A DNA stretch of 64,000 bases from Mycolicibacterium chitae (GCF_900637205.1 NZ_LR134355.1:868001-932000); one strand, 5' to 3'; shown: positions 34,803 through 42,525, numbered from the stretch's first letter. Program-made: numbers and translations. The notes: a model not told the origin generated them from the sequence alone.

Positions 34803-35939
34803 ATGCCAAGCATCCCCCAATCTCTGCTGTGGATTTCGCTCGTGGTGCTCTGGCTGTTCGTGCTGGTGCCCATGCTCGTCAACAAGCGCGACGCGGTGAA
34901 GCGCACCAGCGACGTCGCGCTGGCCACCCGCGTGCTCAATACCGGTCGGGCCGCGCGGTTGATCAAGCGTGGCCGCCCCGCGGCGGGCCACGCCAGCGAT
35001 CCCGACTGGCAGCACGACGCCGACGACGACCTCGATGATTACGACGACGACGCGACCGGCCCAGTGGTGGTGACGGGCAAGCCGTCGCGCAGTCGGACGA
35101 TGGCGGTCGTGACCTCGGTGGCCGCCGAAGAGGGCCCGGACTACCTCGACGTCGACGTCGTCGACGAGGATTCCGGCGCCCTGCCGGTCGGCACGCTGAA
35201 AGCCGAACTGAAGGGTGACGCCCTGCAGACCGAGGAGCTTCCGCTCGAGTACGCCGACGCGCAGCCCGCGCCCGCTCCGGAACCAGAGCCCGAGCCCGAG
35301 CCGGTGGCCGAGGTCCCCGTCGAGGCCGCAGCCGAGCCCGAACCTGAGGCCGAACCCGAACCTGAGGTCGAAGCCGAGACTGAGGTCGAGCCGCAGGCCG
35401 AAGAGGAAGACTTCACCGAATTCGAGGGCGCCCGAACCGAATACGAGTATGTCGAGGACACCTCGGGGCTCGAGGCCGAGGCCGAACCGGCCACGGCCGC
35501 GGTGCCGCTGACCCGCGATCGGCGCTACCACTCCCAGACCGCCGCGGCGGTCAGCGCGCGCAAGTACCGCTTCCGCAAGAACACGCTGTCGGTCATGGCC
35601 GTCCTGCTGGTGGCCTCCGCGGCCGCGGCCTTCCTGCTGTCCCCGGCGGCCTGGTGGGCGTGCGCCGCGATGGCCACCATCACCGTCCTGTACCTGGCCT
35701 ACCTGCGTCGCCAGACGCGGATTGAGGAGCGGTTGCGTCGGCGGCGGATGCAGCGGATGGCGCGCTCGCGACTTGGCGTCGAGAACACCCAGGACCGCGA
35801 TCTTGACGTAGTGCCGGCCCGGCTGCGTCAACCCGGTGCGGCGGTGCTCGAAATCGACGACGAGGACCCCGAGTTCGAGCACCTGGACTACGTGCCGTTC
35901 GCGCGGCACTACGACCTGCCGCGTGCGGCCGGTCAGTGA
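34803..35939 (+). CDS. glpR: Membrane receptor GlpR-like protein (Rv0996-like)
   Basis: The 378-residue protein has an N-terminal transmembrane helix (about 7-25, LLWISLVVLWLFVLVPMLV) and a conserved basic segment NKRDAVKRTSDVALATRVLN. A long acidic Glu/Pro repeat region (about 155-210) is followed by two close membrane helices (about 262-300) and a basic C-terminus (EERLRRRRMQRMARSRLG). AAAGGAG lies 6-12 bases before ATG 34803. The protein matches the Rv0996 position. In Corynebacterium this protein is the receptor that tethers Glp to the divisome. Function is taken from that work; sequence alone shows only the architecture. Confidence 0.75.
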   Translation: MPSIPQSLLWISLVVLWLFVLVPMLVNKRDAVKRTSDVALATRVLNTGRAARLIKRGRPAAGHASDPDWQHDADDDLDDYDDDATGPVVVTGKPSRSRTMAVVTSVAAEEGPDYLDVDVVDEDSGALPVGTLKAELKGDALQTEELPLEYADAQPAPAPEPEPEPEPVAEVPVEAAAEPEPEAEPEPEVEAETEVEPQAEEEDFTEFEGARTEYEYVEDTSGLEAEAEPATAAVPLTRDRRYHSQTAAAVSARKYRFRKNTLSVMAVLLVASAAAAFLLSPAAWWACAAMATITVLYLAYLRRQTRIEERLRRRRMQRMARSRLGVENTQDRDLDVVPARLRQPGAAVLEIDDEDPEFEHLDYVPFARHYDLPRAAGQ

Positions 35940-35990
35940 CGAGGCAATTTCTTGTCAGCGCCGGCAGGCTGGTAGCCTGCTAGCGGTCAA

Positions 35991-36063
35991 GGGGCTATGG
36001 CGCAGTTGGTAGCGCGACTCGTTCGCATCGAGTAGGTCAGGGGTTCGATTCCCCTTAGCTCCA
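35991..36063 (+). tRNA. tRNA-Ala(CGC)
   Basis: A 73-nt cloverleaf: acceptor GGGGCTA/TAGCTCC, D stem GCGC/GCGC, anticodon stem ACTCG/CGAGT with loop TTCGCAT, T stem AGGGG/CCCCT with TTCGATT loop. The anticodon CGC reads GCG. The G3-U70 wobble pair, the identity element of alanine tRNA, is present. CCA is not encoded. Confidence 0.97.
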
Positions 36064-36222
36064 CAGAGTTTGTACCCGGTCAGCCGGATCGTTTTAACCC
36101 CGCTGACCTGGATTGATTCCACCTCTTCACTCGACGCGCGCGGTTGGCGATTCGCTGTTAGGCTGATCGTGGACTTCGCCCTAAACACTTGAGATTTCTA
36201 CCTACTGCAAGGGGTAACGCAC

Positions 36223-36549
36223 ATGAAGAAGCTGGCCACTGCTGGAATCGGCGCCTTCGCGCTCGCCGCGGGTCTGATCACCTTCGGCGCCGCAACGGCC
36301 AACGCCGAGGTCGAGGAAGTCGCGCCCGGCCCCGAGGTTCGCAGCCGGCAGGCTTCGGTGGTCTCCGACCAGTGGCTGCGCATCGTCGACCCCAGCGTCG
36401 CGCGCGGTCTGTCGCAGGCCCGCCTCGCCGACGCCGGTGAGATCAACGCCCAGGGCGAGTCCCGCGACTCGACCAAGGCCGTCAACGGCACCACCGCCGA
36501 GGGCTTCGAGGGTCCCTGGGCGCCGGGCCCCGGCATGGGCGACTGGTGA
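36223..36549 (+). CDS. Small secreted protein, 108 residues, unknown function
   Basis: ATG 36223 has AAGGGG at 36209-36214. A signal peptide MKKLATAGIGAFALAAGLIT ending TANA (about 28 residues) is followed by an acidic mature part: VEEVAPGPEVRSRQASVVSD, a predicted helical middle and a Gly/Pro/Trp-rich end GPWAPGPGMGDW. There is no cysteine. It has its own strong terminator. The tip resembles the start of many small mycobacterial exported proteins, but I cannot name a family. Confidence 0.75.
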   Translation: MKKLATAGIGAFALAAGLITFGAATANAEVEEVAPGPEVRSRQASVVSDQWLRIVDPSVARGLSQARLADAGEINAQGESRDSTKAVNGTTAEGFEGPWAPGPGMGDW

Positions 36550-36566
36550 TCGACGCTTAGTTTCGC

Positions 36567-36610
36567 AAGAACGCCGCCCCCAGCGAATTCGCTGGGGGCG
36601 GCGTTCTTTT
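36567..36610. terminator. Strong bidirectional terminator
   Basis: A perfect 42-bp palindrome (36567-36608, centred on GAATTC) is flanked by A and T tracts. It lies between the secreted protein gene and the convergent TetR gene and could serve both. Confidence 0.92.
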
Positions 36611-36626
36611 CGGCGTGGGGCCGCGA

Positions 36627-37214
36627 TCACTCCGGAAGGTTCATCATCCGGGTGGTGAACTGCATCAGCGCGGTACGCAGCGTGGCGTCGTCGATGTCGT
36701 CGAGCAACGGGTTGATGATCGCCCCGCCGATCGCGCCGGAGAAGAGGGCCGCCGACACCCGTGCGGTGGTGTTGTCCTCGTCGCCCTGCAGCACCCCGAA
36801 CAGTTCACTGATGAAGTCGCGGAACGGTTCGTGCTCACCGAGCAGCCGAATGATGATCGGGTCGTTCTGCAACGTGCGCACCCACGGCCGCCGGGCCACG
36901 GCCATGTCGATGACCTGGGTCAGGAGCACCTTGCGCGCACGCGCGGGATCGGACTCCGCCTTCGCGGCGATCAGCGCGTCCTCCAGATTGGCCAATTCCA
37001 TCTCGGTGACCCCGACGACGATCTCGTCCTTGGTCTTGAACTGGTGATAGACCGCAGCCTTGGTCACCCCCATCGCGTCGGCGATCATCTGCAGCGAGGT
37101 GCCGCTCACCCCGTGCTGGGCGATGAGGTCCAGAGCCGCGTCGAGGACACGCTTCTGGGCGGGGGTGCGAGCGGCCGTGCCCAGTCGACGCCGACCGGAT
37201 TCCGTGGTGGTCAC
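36627..37214 (-). CDS. TetR-family regulator
   Basis: The 195-residue protein has an N-terminal helix-turn-helix (about 18-64: QKRVLDAALDLIAQHGVSGTSLQ, MGVTKAAVYHQFKTKDEI) and an all-helical ligand domain. The start is GTG 37214. It is divergent from pat, with 90 bp between starts. A 10-bp palindrome in that gap is a candidate operator. The ligand and regulon are unknown. Confidence 0.85.
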   Translation of the reverse strand: MTTTESGRRRLGTAARTPAQKRVLDAALDLIAQHGVSGTSLQMIADAMGVTKAAVYHQFKTKDEIVVGVTEMELANLEDALIAAKAESDPARARKVLLTQVIDMAVARRPWVRTLQNDPIIIRLLGEHEPFRDFISELFGVLQGDEDNTTARVSAALFSGAIGGAIINPLLDDIDDATLRTALMQFTTRMMNLPE

Positions 37215-37272
37215 GCTCCCACGATAGCCGGGCGGCTAGTGCGCGGATCAGGTTTGCGGACCGGCTCTTCCG

Positions 37273-37282
37273 GTAACGTTAC
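37273..37282. promoter_or_regulatory. Candidate TetR operator (palindrome) between TetR gene and pat
   Basis: GTAACGTTAC is a perfect 10-bp palindrome in the 90-bp divergent region, 59 bp from the TetR start and 23 bp from the pat start. Assignment to the adjacent TetR regulator is inferred from position only. Confidence 0.4.
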
Positions 37283-37304
37283 GTCCGATCGGAAGGACAT
37301 CGTC

Positions 37305-38300
37305 GTGGCCGAACTGATCACGCAGCGCGCCGATAATCTGTCGGGTTTGGCAGTCTTCGCCGACTGCTTCGGCGCGGACCTTTACGGACTCGCCACGCGC
37401 CTCGAGCCCCTGCGGCTGAACGCGGGGGACGTGCTCATGCGCCAGGGCGACACCTCGCATTTCTTCGCCATCATCGCCGACGGCGCGCTGGCCATCCGAC
37501 ACCAGGACGACAACGGGTCCACGGTCGAGATCGCGGTGCCGGCCGGCGAGGTCGTCGGCGAGATCGCGTTGCTGAAGAATCAGCCGCGGGTGGCCTCGGT
37601 GACCGCGACCACCGAGGTCCACGGCTGGCGCGGTGACGACGCGGCCTTCGCCGAGCTGATCCAACTGCCCGGTGTGCTGCGCCATCTGGTGCGGATTGCC
37701 CGGCAGCGGTTGGCGGCGTTCCTGGCACCGATTTCGGTGCGCATGCGCGACGGCGCCCAGTTTCTGCTGCGCCCGGCGTTGCCGGGGGACAAGGAGATTG
37801 CCGGAAAGGGGCACGTCGCGTTCTCCGCCGAAACGCGCTATCGCCGGTTCATGTCCTTCCGGGAGCCCAGCCCGGAGTTGATGACCTACCTGTTCGAGGT
37901 CGACTACGTGGACCATTTCGTCTGGGTGCTCATCACCGCGGACGACGACGTGGTGGCCGACGCGCGCTTCGTGCGGGACGAGGCCGGCGCGAGTTCGGCC
38001 GAGGTTGCCTTCATCGTCGGCGACGAATACCAGGGCAACGGGATCGGTTCGTTCCTGATGAAGGCGTTGGCCATCGCGGCGAAGGTGGCGGGTGTGGAGG
38101 AGTTCACCGCCCGGGTCCTCAGCGAAAACATGTCCATGCGAAGGATTCTCGACGCGTACGGAGCGGTGTGGGAGAGGGAGGATCTGGGAGTGGTGATCAC
38201 CACGATGCCGGTGCCGGAGCGTAGTCGGATCAGGCTGCCCACCAAGCTGGCAGACCAGATCGCCGCCCTGGCCCGCCAGGCGATCCAGGCGGTGGGCTGA
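37305..38300 (+). CDS. pat: cAMP-dependent protein lysine acetyltransferase
   Basis: The 331-residue protein starts at GTG 37305 with GGAAGG at 37291-37296. Residues 1 to about 140 form a cyclic-nucleotide-binding domain (MRQGDTSHFFAIIADGALAI, VPAGEVVGEIALL, NQPRVASVTA). Residues 150-331 form a GNAT domain with the acetyl-CoA loop DEYQGNGIGSFLMKALA. cAMP relieves autoinhibition in the M. tuberculosis orthologue Rv0998, which acetylates acetyl-CoA synthetase and other acyl-CoA enzymes. Length matches that family. It overlaps nothing, and the AroE-like gene starts one base after its stop. Confidence 0.95.
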   Translation: MAELITQRADNLSGLAVFADCFGADLYGLATRLEPLRLNAGDVLMRQGDTSHFFAIIADGALAIRHQDDNGSTVEIAVPAGEVVGEIALLKNQPRVASVTATTEVHGWRGDDAAFAELIQLPGVLRHLVRIARQRLAAFLAPISVRMRDGAQFLLRPALPGDKEIAGKGHVAFSAETRYRRFMSFREPSPELMTYLFEVDYVDHFVWVLITADDDVVADARFVRDEAGASSAEVAFIVGDEYQGNGIGSFLMKALAIAAKVAGVEEFTARVLSENMSMRRILDAYGAVWEREDLGVVITTMPVPERSRIRLPTKLADQIAALARQAIQAVG

Positions 38301-38301
38301 C

Positions 38302-39123
38302 GTGTCGCGACCCCCGCTGAGCAAGGACACCACGCTGTGCATCTCGCTGGCCGCGCGGCCCAGCAATATCGGCACCCGCTTCCACAACCACCTGTACGAG
38401 TTGTTGGGGCTGGACTTCATCTACAAGGCGTTCAGCACCACCGACCTCGCCGCGGCCATCGGCGGCGTGCGGGCACTGGGCATCCGGGGCTGTTCGGTGT
38501 CGATGCCCTTCAAGGCCGATGTCCTCGCGCTGGTCGACCACGTGGAACCGTCGGCGCGGGCCATCAACGCGGTCAACACCATCGTCAACGACGCCGGCGT
38601 GTTGACGGCGTCGAACACCGACTACCTCGCCATCGAGGGGCTCATCGGCTCCCACGGGCTCGCACCCGATGCGACGGTGCTGCTCCACGGCTCCGGCGGC
38701 ATGGCCCGCGCCGTGGGTACGGCATTCCGGGACAACGGGTTTCGACAGGGAGTCGTCGTCGCCCGCAATCCGGTCGACGGACAGGTGCTGGCCGAGGAAC
38801 TCGGCTATCGGTGGCGCCCCCACGTCGGCGGGGCCACCGCCGCGATCATCGTCAACGCCACTCCGGTGGGTATGGCCGGCGGGCCCGAGGAGCACGACAA
38901 CCCGTTCGGCGAATCCACCGTGGCGGCGGCGGAGGTGGTCTTCGACGTCGTGGCGGTGCCCTCGGAGACGCCGCTGATCGCGGCCGGGCGGGCCGCCGGC
39001 AAGCGGGTGATCACCGGGGCCGAGGTCATCGCCCTGCAGGCCGCCGAGCAGTTCGAACGCTATACGGGAGTTCGGCCCACCGCCGAACAGATCGCCGAGG
39101 CCTCGGCCGTCTCGCGCGCCTAG
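38302..39123 (+). CDS. AroE-like dehydrogenase, probably not a true shikimate dehydrogenase
   Basis: The 273-residue protein has the shikimate-dehydrogenase fold. SVSMPFKAD carries the catalytic Lys, ASNTDYLAIEG carries the catalytic Asp, and LHGSGGMARAV is the nucleotide loop. The usual N-terminal SxS shikimate-carboxylate motif (H-S-x-S-P before HN) is replaced by PSNIGTRFHN, with Asn and Gly at the two serine positions. That points to another substrate. GTG 38302 lies one base after the pat stop, so the two are coupled. The link to pat suggests a metabolic partner under the same control, which is inference. Confidence 0.82.
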   Translation: MSRPPLSKDTTLCISLAARPSNIGTRFHNHLYELLGLDFIYKAFSTTDLAAAIGGVRALGIRGCSVSMPFKADVLALVDHVEPSARAINAVNTIVNDAGVLTASNTDYLAIEGLIGSHGLAPDATVLLHGSGGMARAVGTAFRDNGFRQGVVVARNPVDGQVLAEELGYRWRPHVGGATAAIIVNATPVGMAGGPEEHDNPFGESTVAAAEVVFDVVAVPSETPLIAAGRAAGKRVITGAEVIALQAAEQFERYTGVRPTAEQIAEASAVSRA

Positions 39124-39199
39124 CGCCCACGCACGACCAGAAGCGGGACGCCCTGGTGGGCGTCCCGCTGAAAGCTGGTGCTAGGCAGTTGTTCTCGGA

Positions 39200-39469
39200 C
39201 TACCGTCGCCCGACGATCGGCCCCAGCGGGACGGTGCCCGGGGACTGGCCCGGAAGCACACCGGGGTTACTTTCCGGTCGTGGGATCAGCGAATCCGAGT
39301 ACGGGTGGGTCACGTCAGTGCCGAAGCGCTGGTTGTAGTGCTTGTCCACCTTTTCGGTGTTGTTCTGAATTCGCGGATAGTCCTGGTCACCGAGTGCCGG
39401 AGCGGCCACTGCCGGTGCCGCCAAACCAATGGTCAAGGCGACCAATCCGCTGACGGCGACCGAACTCAT
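39200..39469 (-). CDS. Small secreted protein, GPIVGRR family, copy 1
   Basis: The 89-residue protein has a signal peptide (MSSVAVSGLVALTIGLAAPA, cleaved around AVAA) and a mature part with YPRIQNNTEKVDKHYNQRF, then HPYSDSLIPRPE and the ending VPLGPIVGRR. AAGGGG precedes ATG 39469. It is one of three tandem paralogues with the same final GPIVGRR. The mature chain has no cysteine, is short and basic, and lacks any motif I know. The N-terminus is shorter than in the other two copies, with no Lys after Met. A 16-bp hairpin lies in its leader. Confidence 0.8.
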   Translation of the reverse strand: MSSVAVSGLVALTIGLAAPAVAAPALGDQDYPRIQNNTEKVDKHYNQRFGTDVTHPYSDSLIPRPESNPGVLPGQSPGTVPLGPIVGRR

Positions 39470-39500
39470 CTCCCCTTCTCGTCTTTACTGCCCATTGAAT

Positions 39501-39516
39501 CCGCCAAACTTGGCGG
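39501..39516 (-). promoter_or_regulatory. Leader hairpin before copy 1
   Basis: CCGCCAA-AC-TTGGCGG (7-bp arms) begins 31 nt upstream of ATG 39469 in the mRNA leader. Comparable hairpins lie before copies 2 and 3. It may also be an operator for a dimeric regulator. Confidence 0.5.
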
Positions 39517-39616
39517 TGAATTCATTGACGTCTACTTAATAGAACGCCGCCACGTCGCGTTTTCTTCCCGTTAATGTGAGTGTCCTGCGTCACCGGGGAA
39601 AGTCACGCTCGAGGAA

Positions 39617-39889
39617 CTACCGCCGTCCGACGATCGGGCCGCCGGCCACGGAACCGGGCGAACCGTAGTAGGGGTGGCTCACCTCGGTGTTGAAACGCTG
39701 GTGGTTCCGCTGGTCGACCTTTTCGGTATTGTTCTGAATCCGCGGAAATTGCTTATTGTCGGGGCCCACGGACTGCGCGACCTGTCCCGGCTCCAAAATG
39801 GTCGGTGCCGCGAAAGCCGGTGCCGCCACACCGATGGTCAGGGCGGCCAATCCGCCGATGACTGCGGAACTCAGCAGGGTCTTCTTCAT
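39617..39889 (-). CDS. Small secreted protein, GPIVGRR family, copy 2
   Basis: The 90-residue protein starts MKKTLLSSAVIGGLAALTIG at ATG 39889, with GGAAGAAGGGAAG just upstream. The signal peptide ends near AAPAFA. The mature part contains FPRIQNNTEKVDQRNHQRF, nearly the same as copy 1, then HPYYGSPG and GGPIVGRR. It lacks the PRP-GVLPG segment of copies 1 and 3, a deletion of about 17 residues. A longer in-frame start at 40060 would cover intergenic DNA and hide the signal peptide, so it is rejected. Confidence 0.8.
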   Translation of the reverse strand: MKKTLLSSAVIGGLAALTIGVAAPAFAAPTILEPGQVAQSVGPDNKQFPRIQNNTEKVDQRNHQRFNTEVSHPYYGSPGSVAGGPIVGRR

Positions 39890-39911
39890 GGGATTCTTCC
39901 CTTCTTCCTCT

Positions 39912-39931
39912 CTCCGCATATCTGTGCGGAG
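39912..39931 (-). promoter_or_regulatory. Leader hairpin before copy 2
   Basis: CTCCGCA-N6-TGCGGAG (7-bp arms) lies 22 nt upstream of ATG 39889, directly before the purine-rich ribosome site. Confidence 0.5.
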
Positions 39932-40056
39932 TATTCGATTGTGTCTATGTTCGGTTGAACCTCGGGTGGTTCGGATTTCATCCCGGAGAATTCGGTATTG
40001 GTGACCGATGGCGGGATATTGCGGACGGTTGGCAGCAATTGTTGAAGTGCTGCCGG

Positions 40057-40359
40057 TCACCGCCGCCCGACGATCGGACCCAGCGGCACCTGTCCGGGAG
40101 ACTCGCCGGGCAGCACGCCGGCACTGCGTTTCGGTCGGGGCAGCAGTGAGTCGTAGTACGGATGCTTGGCGATACCGAAGTCGTGATACGGGTATCGATC
40201 GTCTCTGTCGTAACCGTTCGGGCCCTTGGGGGCCGTCGGCATGTCCATCTGCACGGTGTCTGCCGAGTAGGTGGGCTCGGCCACGGCCGGGGCCGCCAAA
40301 CCTATTGTCAGAGCAGCGAATCCGCTGACTGCGGCGGCGCTGCGTAGAATGTTTTTCAT
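40057..40359 (-). CDS. Small secreted protein, GPIVGRR family, copy 3
   Basis: The 100-residue protein starts MKNILRSAAAVSGFAALTIG at ATG 40359. Signal cleavage is expected near AAPAVA. The N-half of the mature part (TYSADTVQMDMPTAPKGPNG, then DRDDRYPYHDFG) differs from copies 1 and 2, which share the QNNTEKVD block. From HPYYDSLLPRPK onward it follows copy 1 and ends VPLGPIVGRR. Copy 1 therefore looks like a mosaic of 2 and 3, or all three derive from one modular ancestor. Unknown function. Confidence 0.8.
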   Translation of the reverse strand: MKNILRSAAAVSGFAALTIGLAAPAVAEPTYSADTVQMDMPTAPKGPNGYDRDDRYPYHDFGIAKHPYYDSLLPRPKRSAGVLPGESPGQVPLGPIVGRR

Positions 40360-40392
40360 CGGAGTTCGCACCTTCGTTCCCTCTTACCTCTC

Positions 40393-40408
40393 CCGCCGGC
40401 CTGGGCGG
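40393..40408 (-). promoter_or_regulatory. Leader hairpin before copy 3
   Basis: CCGCC-N6-GGCGG lies 33 nt upstream of ATG 40359. It is the weakest of the three leader hairpins. Confidence 0.35.
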
Positions 40409-40570
40409 ATGACCCTGGGGTCTGGTCAGTGGAACTGAGGTGGGAAGAGTTTTCTTCCCTGTGATTCCGGGTATGCCTGGGGTTTTCGAGATTGGCGGAA
40501 TGTTGTCGAAAAGTTGGCAGAATCACGGGGAATAAACCGGGTCCGCGGTCGCAGTGTGCTACCAACGGGC

Positions 40571-41242
40571 ATGCGGCTATTGCCTGCCCTCGGCGCGGCG
40601 CTGGTGCTGGCCGGCTGCGGGGCGCCGGCCGACGAGGACCGCACCGCGCCGTCGTCGATTCCCACGGTGGCGGCAGCGGCGTCGGTCGATCCCGACCGCG
40701 TCAAGCGGATGCGTGGCGCACTCCCCGCCGGAGATGAGGTCCAGGACGTCGTCGATGTCACCTCGCCGGTGGCGTACTGGGGGATGCGGCCGGGCTGGAC
40801 GGCCGAGCCGGTCGCGTGCGCGGCGCTGGTGAACGGCGCCGACGGGGGTACCGGGCGAGGCCTGGCGAGTTCGGGAGACGGTGGTCAGGTCTACGTCGTC
40901 ATCGCGACCCCGCCGCCGGGGCGGCACCTCGGCGTCGACCCCGCCCTACTCGACGAGTGCGCGCAGTGGAGTGCCACCTACGGGCGGTCGACGGCGACGG
41001 TGAGCCTGGTTCCCGCGCCGCCCGTCGAGGCGGCGGTCACGGTCGGGATGTCCGCCGAGATCCGCACCGTGGTGGAATCCGGCACCGAAACCGATTCGCA
41101 GGCCTACACCTACCTGGCCCTCCTCGATACCCACCTGGTCTTTGTGACGTTGATCGTCGATCCCGGCTCACCGCATCCGCCGCTGCCGTCGCAGTATGCC
41201 GCGGAGCTGTTGGTCAACACGGTCGCCACCGCGCGCGGTTGA
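40571..41242 (+). CDS. Lipoprotein of the DUF5642 type, copy 1
   Basis: The 223-residue protein starts at ATG 40571 (MRLLPALGAALVLAGCGAPA). The lipobox LAGC puts the lipidated Cys at position 17. A Pro/Ala linker leads to a globular domain (about 45-223) with VAYWGMRPGWTAEPVACAALV and TDSQAYTYLALLDTHLVFVTLIV. The next gene has the same layout (lipobox, then a domain ending in a hydrophobic strand and a final ATAR-like helix), so the two look like distant paralogues. The function of this mycobacterial family is unknown. Confidence 0.72.
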   Translation: MRLLPALGAALVLAGCGAPADEDRTAPSSIPTVAAAASVDPDRVKRMRGALPAGDEVQDVVDVTSPVAYWGMRPGWTAEPVACAALVNGADGGTGRGLASSGDGGQVYVVIATPPPGRHLGVDPALLDECAQWSATYGRSTATVSLVPAPPVEAAVTVGMSAEIRTVVESGTETDSQAYTYLALLDTHLVFVTLIVDPGSPHPPLPSQYAAELLVNTVATARG

Positions 41243-41269
41243 GCCCCGCGGTGGGTAGATTGGCGCCCG

Positions 41270-41932
41270 ATGTCCACACACAGGGTGCTGGTTGCGGTGT
41301 TGAGCGTCGGCGTGGTGGCGGGGTGTTCGACCGCCGAGGAGCCGCCGAGTTCCGAGTCGATCGATATCGCCAAGATCGGTCAGGTCGCCTCGACGTTCGG
41401 TCCGGAGTTCCAGGTCACCGAGAAGTCCTCGGGCCTGGACCCGAAGGCGCTGGAGAACCAGAAACCGCCCGCGGGGGTCAAGTTCGAGCCCGCCGACTGT
41501 GCGGAGTTCGCCAGCATGCAGACCCTGCCGGATGAGCTGAAGGGCAACATGTCCGCGGTGATCGCCGAGGGCATGGGCAACCGACTGGTGGCCATCGCGC
41601 TCGAGACCTCCGAACAGGTGCCGCTGAACACGCCGACCGACAACTGCAAGAAGTTCTCCTATGTCGCCGGCGGTACCCGCGGCACCATCGAGTCGGTGCC
41701 CGCGCCCCAGATCGACGGTGTCGAGACGCTGGGCGTGCACCGCGTGGTGCAGGCCGCGATGAACGGACAGGTGCAGACCGGCGAGGTGTACAGCTATATC
41801 GCGCACCTCGGTGACTATCAGGTCATCGTCACCGCCAACCCGCTGGTCGTCCCGGACAAGCCGACCGAACCCGTCGACACCGCACGGGCCGAGAAGCTGC
41901 TCAGCGACGCCGTGGCGGCCATTCGCAGTTAG
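41270..41932 (+). CDS. Lipoprotein of the DUF5642 type, copy 2 (Rv0999-like)
   Basis: The 220-residue lipoprotein has signal MSTHRVLVAVLSVGVVAGCS and lipobox VAGC. The mature domain has conserved Cys residues in FEPADCAEFASM and TPTDNCKKFSYV, probably a disulfide, and the motif GVHRVVQAAMNGQVQTGEVYSYIAHLGDY. It sits where Rv0999 is found in M. tuberculosis. Its stop overlaps the convergent alkB stop by four bases. Unknown function at the outer face of the plasma membrane. Confidence 0.8.
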   Translation: MSTHRVLVAVLSVGVVAGCSTAEEPPSSESIDIAKIGQVASTFGPEFQVTEKSSGLDPKALENQKPPAGVKFEPADCAEFASMQTLPDELKGNMSAVIAEGMGNRLVAIALETSEQVPLNTPTDNCKKFSYVAGGTRGTIESVPAPQIDGVETLGVHRVVQAAMNGQVQTGEVYSYIAHLGDYQVIVTANPLVVPDKPTEPVDTARAEKLLSDAVAAIRS

Positions 41933-42525
41933 CGCACGCCCCGCGGGCGGAACTGGATGCTGATCCGGGGGCCGACCGGACGGGCGGTCTTCGGGATCGC
42001 GTGCTCCCAGGTGCGCTGGCAGGACCCGCCCATCACCAGCAGGTCGCCGTGGCCGTGCTTGATTCGCAGCGACCGACCCCCGCCGCGCGGACGCAGCGCG
42101 AAGGTGCGGGTGGCGCCGAGGCTGACGATCGCCACCATGGTGTCCTCGGACTTGCCGCGGCCCAGGGTGTCGCCGTGCCAGGCCACGCTGTCGTCGCCGT
42201 CGCGGTAGAGGCACAGCCCGGCGGTGGTGAACGGCTCACCGAGTTCGCCGGCGTAGATGTCGTTGAGCCGACGGCGAAGCTGCTTGAGCGCGACGTGCGG
42301 CGCCGGTTCCTCCACCAGATCGTGGTAGCTGATCAGCCGGGGGACGTCGAGCACGCGGTCGTACATCTGCCGGCGCTCGCCGCGCCAGGGGATGGCGGAC
42401 AGCAGCTCGTCGAACAACTCGTCGGGGGCGTCGAACCAGCCGGCGCGAACGTCGATCCATGCTCCGTGGGCCAGGCGTCGTCGCTCGGCGTGGTCGAACA
42501 GGCCCTCCTGTAGCGACACGGTCAC
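41929..42525 (-). CDS. alkB: AlkB-family 2-oxoglutarate/Fe(II) dioxygenase
   Basis: The 198-residue protein has the double-stranded beta helix of AlkB, with WHGDTLG supplying His and Asp iron ligands. The second His is in TWEHAIPK, and PRISIQFR supplies the 2-oxoglutarate Arg pair. AlkB proteins reverse methyl and etheno damage on DNA or RNA bases. The start is GTG 42525. It corresponds to Rv1000c. The strand and spacing show no operon with soxR (start 42985), though both are leftward with 28 bp between. Confidence 0.88.
   Translation of the reverse strand: MTVSLQEGLFDHAERRRLAHGAWIDVRAGWFDAPDELFDELLSAIPWRGERRQMYDRVLDVPRLISYHDLVEEPAPHVALKQLRRRLNDIYAGELGEPFTTAGLCLYRDGDDSVAWHGDTLGRGKSEDTMVAIVSLGATRTFALRPRGGGRSLRIKHGHGDLLVMGGSCQRTWEHAIPKTARPVGPRISIQFRPRGVR

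Noticed and set aside
35955..36188. 77-residue leftward frame with GAKGNRTPDLLDANESRYQLRHSP-like wording
   Set aside because: It is the antisense translation of the tRNA-Ala gene, a well-known annotation artefact.
39890..40060. Longer start for the second GPIVGRR protein
   Set aside because: It would add 57 residues of intergenic-like sequence before a good signal peptide and would include the leader hairpin.
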